The notes under the pieces are model-generated. The model was not told the DNA's origin, ran no database searches, and was given only the letters and a program-made list of their open reading frames with translations. Below are positions 59,176-61,273 of a stretch of DNA of 61,273 bases, in pieces. Position numbers and translations under genes: made by a program. Origin of the DNA: Fimbriimonadaceae bacterium (lineage in GTDB: Bacteria; Armatimonadota; Fimbriimonadia; Fimbriimonadales; Fimbriimonadaceae); NCBI GenBank assembly GCA_020847855.1, contig JADLBH010000004.1, positions 1 through 61,273 on the forward strand, written 5' to 3'. Every line of letters begins with the position of its first letter. Position 1 is the first letter of the stretch.

Positions 59176-60939
59176 ATGGGATACGAAGAATCACGTCTTT
59201 ATCGGTTGCGGCATAGCGCGGCGCACCTCATGGCCCAGGCAGTGACCGAACTCTATCCTGGGAGCAAACTGGCCATCGGGCCCCCTATCGAGAACGGCTT
59301 CTACTACGACATCGCCCTGCCCGAGCCGATCAAGGAAGAAGATCTAGAACGGATCGAAGGCAGGATGCGAGAGCTTGCAGCCTTGGCTCAGCCCATCGTT
59401 CGCCGGGTCGCGGGCGATCGCGAAGAGGCAAGGCGAATCATCCTGGAGGAGTGTACGTTGGGCCAGGGCAAAGAGACCGCCCTCTACAAGCTGCTGCTGC
59501 TGGAAGCGGTGCCTGAAGGCGAGGAGGTCAGCTTCTATGACCAGCAAGCCCAGGGTCACCGGTTCATTGACCTTTGTCGCGGCCCTCACGTCGAGAACAC
59601 CTCGGAGATCGAGCACTTCAAGCTGATGAGCATCGCGGGTGCCTATTGGCGTGGCGATTCGAGCAACGAGCAACTCACCCGCATCTATGGCACTGCCTTT
59701 GAGTCGGCGGAGGAGCTTGCACAGCACCTTGAGTTCCTCGAAGAGGCGAAGCGGCGCGACCACCGCGTCCTTGGTCGCGAACTGGGGCTCTTCATGTTCT
59801 CGCAGACCGTGGGACAAGGGCTCGCGCTTTGGTTGCCCAAAGGGGCGACGATGCGGGCCGTCTTAGAGGACTTCCTCAAGGACGAGCAGTTGAGGCGTGG
59901 GTACGACCCCGTTGTTACTCCGCACATTGGCTCGATCAAGCTCTACGAGAAGTCGGGGCACATCCTAACGTACCGACAAAAGATGTTTCCGTTCATGGAG
60001 GATGAGGAAAAGGAAACCTTCATCCTCAAGCCGATGAACTGTCCGTTCCACATCGAAATATATAGGTCTTCGCTTCGAAGCTACCGAGAACTTCCCATTC
60101 GCTACGCCGAGTTTGGGACGGTGTACCGTTACGAGCAGAGCGGAGAACTAGCCGGGATGCTGCGCGTGCGCGGCTTCACGCAGGACGACGCCCACATCTT
60201 TTGCGCTCCGGAGCAGTTGCTCGCGGAGTTCAAGTCGGTCGTGGACATCATGATGACCGTTCTCAAGAAGCTCGGCTTGGAGGAGTACCGCGTCCGGCTC
60301 GGTACCCGCGATCCATCGGACACGAAGTACGTGGGTCACGATGAGAATTGGAGGCAGGCCGAGAGCGCGATCGTAGAGGCATGTGAGGAGCTAGGCCTAG
60401 CTTATGAGCTCTCTCCTGGCGACGCCGCCTTCTATGGTCCGAAGCTCGACCTGATCATCCGCGACGCCCTGCGCCGGGAGTGGCAGATGGGTACGGTTCA
60501 GGTGGACTACAATCTGCCGGAGCGCTTCGAGCTCGAATACATCGGCGAGGACGGGAAGCCCCATCGTCCCGTGATGATCCACCGGGCACCGTTCGGCTCC
60601 CTCGAACGGATGATCGGTCTGCTCACGGAGCAATATGCCGGGGCCTTTCCGTTTTGGCTTGCTCCGGTTCAAGTGACGGTGCTCCCGATCGCAGATCGGC
60701 ACAATGACTACGCCCAGCAGGTCAAGGACGACTTGGTTTCGACGGGCGTACGTTGCTCGGTGGACGATCGGCGTGAGACGCTCGGCAAGAAGATCCGCGA
60801 GAACCAAGGGCAAAAGGTGCCATATATGCTCGTCCTCGGGGATCGGGACATCGAGGCCGGTACCGTGAGCGTGAGGTCTCGCGAAGAAGGGGATCTGGGC
60901 GCGATGGCGGTCGAGGCGTTCAGGGCAAGGCTCGGTTAG
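59176..60939 (+). CDS. thrS: Threonyl-tRNA synthetase lacking the TGS domain
   Basis: This 587-residue class II synthetase starts at ATG 59176 with GGGGA upstream. It opens directly with the editing domain (LRHSAAHLMAQAV, PPIENGFYYDIALPE, DLCRGPHVENTSEI) and lacks the N-terminal TGS domain of about 60 residues. The catalytic core has PMNCPFHIEIY, then RYAEFGTVYRYEQSGELAGM, RGFTQDDAHIFC and RAPFGSLERMIGLL. The anticodon domain is VQVTVLPIADRHNDYAQQV onward. An earlier start would not supply a TGS domain. A terminator follows at 60968. Confidence 0.96.
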   Translation: MGYEESRLYRLRHSAAHLMAQAVTELYPGSKLAIGPPIENGFYYDIALPEPIKEEDLERIEGRMRELAALAQPIVRRVAGDREEARRIILEECTLGQGKETALYKLLLLEAVPEGEEVSFYDQQAQGHRFIDLCRGPHVENTSEIEHFKLMSIAGAYWRGDSSNEQLTRIYGTAFESAEELAQHLEFLEEAKRRDHRVLGRELGLFMFSQTVGQGLALWLPKGATMRAVLEDFLKDEQLRRGYDPVVTPHIGSIKLYEKSGHILTYRQKMFPFMEDEEKETFILKPMNCPFHIEIYRSSLRSYRELPIRYAEFGTVYRYEQSGELAGMLRVRGFTQDDAHIFCAPEQLLAEFKSVVDIMMTVLKKLGLEEYRVRLGTRDPSDTKYVGHDENWRQAESAIVEACEELGLAYELSPGDAAFYGPKLDLIIRDALRREWQMGTVQVDYNLPERFELEYIGEDGKPHRPVMIHRAPFGSLERMIGLLTEQYAGAFPFWLAPVQVTVLPIADRHNDYAQQVKDDLVSTGVRCSVDDRRETLGKKIRENQGQKVPYMLVLGDRDIEAGTVSVRSREEGDLGAMAVEAFRARLG

Positions 60940-60967
60940 GGTTCTCTCTGCTTGTAGAACAAAAGAA

Positions 60968-60991
60968 GGCCCCCCGGCTTGCCGGGGGGCC
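60968..60991 (+). terminator. Rho-independent terminator after thrS
   Basis: GGCCCCCCGG-CTTG-CCGGGGGGCC is a perfect ten-pair stem with a four-base loop. It is preceded by A-rich sequence and followed by CTCTTGG. It starts 29 nt after the thrS stop and may also serve the convergent gene at 61023. A weaker hairpin, CGCCG-CTAGG-CGGCG, lies next to it at 61004-61018. Confidence 0.8.
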
Positions 60992-61022
60992 CTCTTGGTC
61001 GTTCGCCGCTAGGCGGCGGGGC

Positions 61023-61273
61023 TTAGTTGACCGTCCAGGTGAAGTGGTCGGCGTTGAAGCACCAGAGCGAGACGACGCTCGGGCCGGTCTGCCGGACCAG
61101 GTACTCGGCCTGGAGGGCGCCCGCCGTGCCGATCATCTCGTTGTGCGTGCCGGTCGTGTTCGAGGTCACGGTGACCTCGCTCGTGCCGACCGCGCCGGTG
61201 GCCAGGTCCTGGTTCACGCCCGAGACGAAGTTCCGCTGCTCGACGCCCAAGGAGAACGAGCCGCCCGACTGCA
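61023..61273 (-). CDS. C-terminal part of a protein cut by the window end
   Basis: The frame is open to the window edge, so only the last 83 residues are visible. They begin QSGGSFSLGVEQRNFVSGVN and include VTVTSNTTGTHNEMIGTAGA and a YLVRQTGPSVVSLWCFN segment, ending FTWTVN. The composition (Thr, Ser, Gly, Val) suggests a beta-rich extracellular or structural protein. A TTG at 61250 exists, but the reading continues upstream without a stop, so it is more likely internal. No family is recognised. Confidence 0.6.
   Translation of the reverse strand, partial: QSGGSFSLGVEQRNFVSGVNQDLATGAVGTSEVTVTSNTTGTHNEMIGTAGALQAEYLVRQTGPSVVSLWCFNADHFTWTVN

Overview
This is a GC-rich bacterial chromosome segment with tightly packed genes, many GTG or TTG starts, and many start/stop overlaps of 1 to 4 nt. 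The cell has an outer membrane: an LptF/LptG-type permease lies directly upstream of an LptD/OstA-like protein. Together with exosortase-associated exopolysaccharide genes, a fused alpha/beta E1 2-oxoacid dehydrogenase and many secreted unknowns, this fits a diderm lineage such as Armatimonadota (Fimbriimonas-like). That placement is inference from general gene content. I see no rRNA, tRNA, CRISPR array, transposase or integrase.

Layout. 1-9.5 kb: a 21-bp tandem repeat and hairpin-rich leader before a small secreted-type gene, HEAT and ankyrin repeat proteins, fused E1 dehydrogenase, a papain-fold-like secreted protein, a PLP enzyme and a DUF2752 membrane protein. 9.5-12.7 kb: truB, nrnA and UDP-glucose dehydrogenase, all on the minus strand. 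12.7-22.0 kb: an unstable-looking accessory stretch. It holds a decayed gene tail, a secreted PepSY/YcdB-like protein, and a beta-helix plus caspase-like gene split by two compensating frameshifts (one at a run of eight C). It continues with glmS, two secreted unknowns (the first with a pentanucleotide repeat at its start) and a diverged fragment of a second glmS 3' end.

22.1-39.2 kb: a large exopolysaccharide locus. It contains a priming sugar transferase, exosortase, EpsI, UbiA-type prenyltransferase, a flippase-glycosyltransferase fusion, a Wzy-like polymerase, three further glycosyltransferases, an acetyltransferase, a secreted beta-helix protein, a Wzz/Wzc-like chain-length protein, a GmhB-like phosphatase and mannose-1-phosphate guanylyltransferase. 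39.3-52.1 kb: glnE, plsY, a zinc-ribbon membrane protein, LptF/G, LptD, an ABC-2 permease, a GT-C-like membrane protein, a tandem ACT protein, aspartate kinase and folP. 52.1-58 kb: a second sugar locus (GDP-fucose synthase-like, UDP-sugar dehydrogenase, epimerase, glycosyltransferase) followed by a MATE transporter. 58-61.3 kb: two small unknowns, thrS without a TGS domain, a strong terminator and the 3' end of another gene.

How it works together: GlmS, ManC, Ugd, the second sugar dehydrogenase and the epimerases supply nucleotide sugars. The priming transferase and glycosyltransferases assemble them on a lipid carrier; the flippase, polymerase and chain-length protein export the polymer, and exosortase/EpsI link this to surface protein sorting. 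A recurring feature is a TANNNT element 6 to 8 nt before the start codon of genes at transcription-unit heads, which suggests leaderless transcription. The most unusual part is the 12.7-22 kb stretch, where three coding sequences are interrupted or potentially switched by short repeats.
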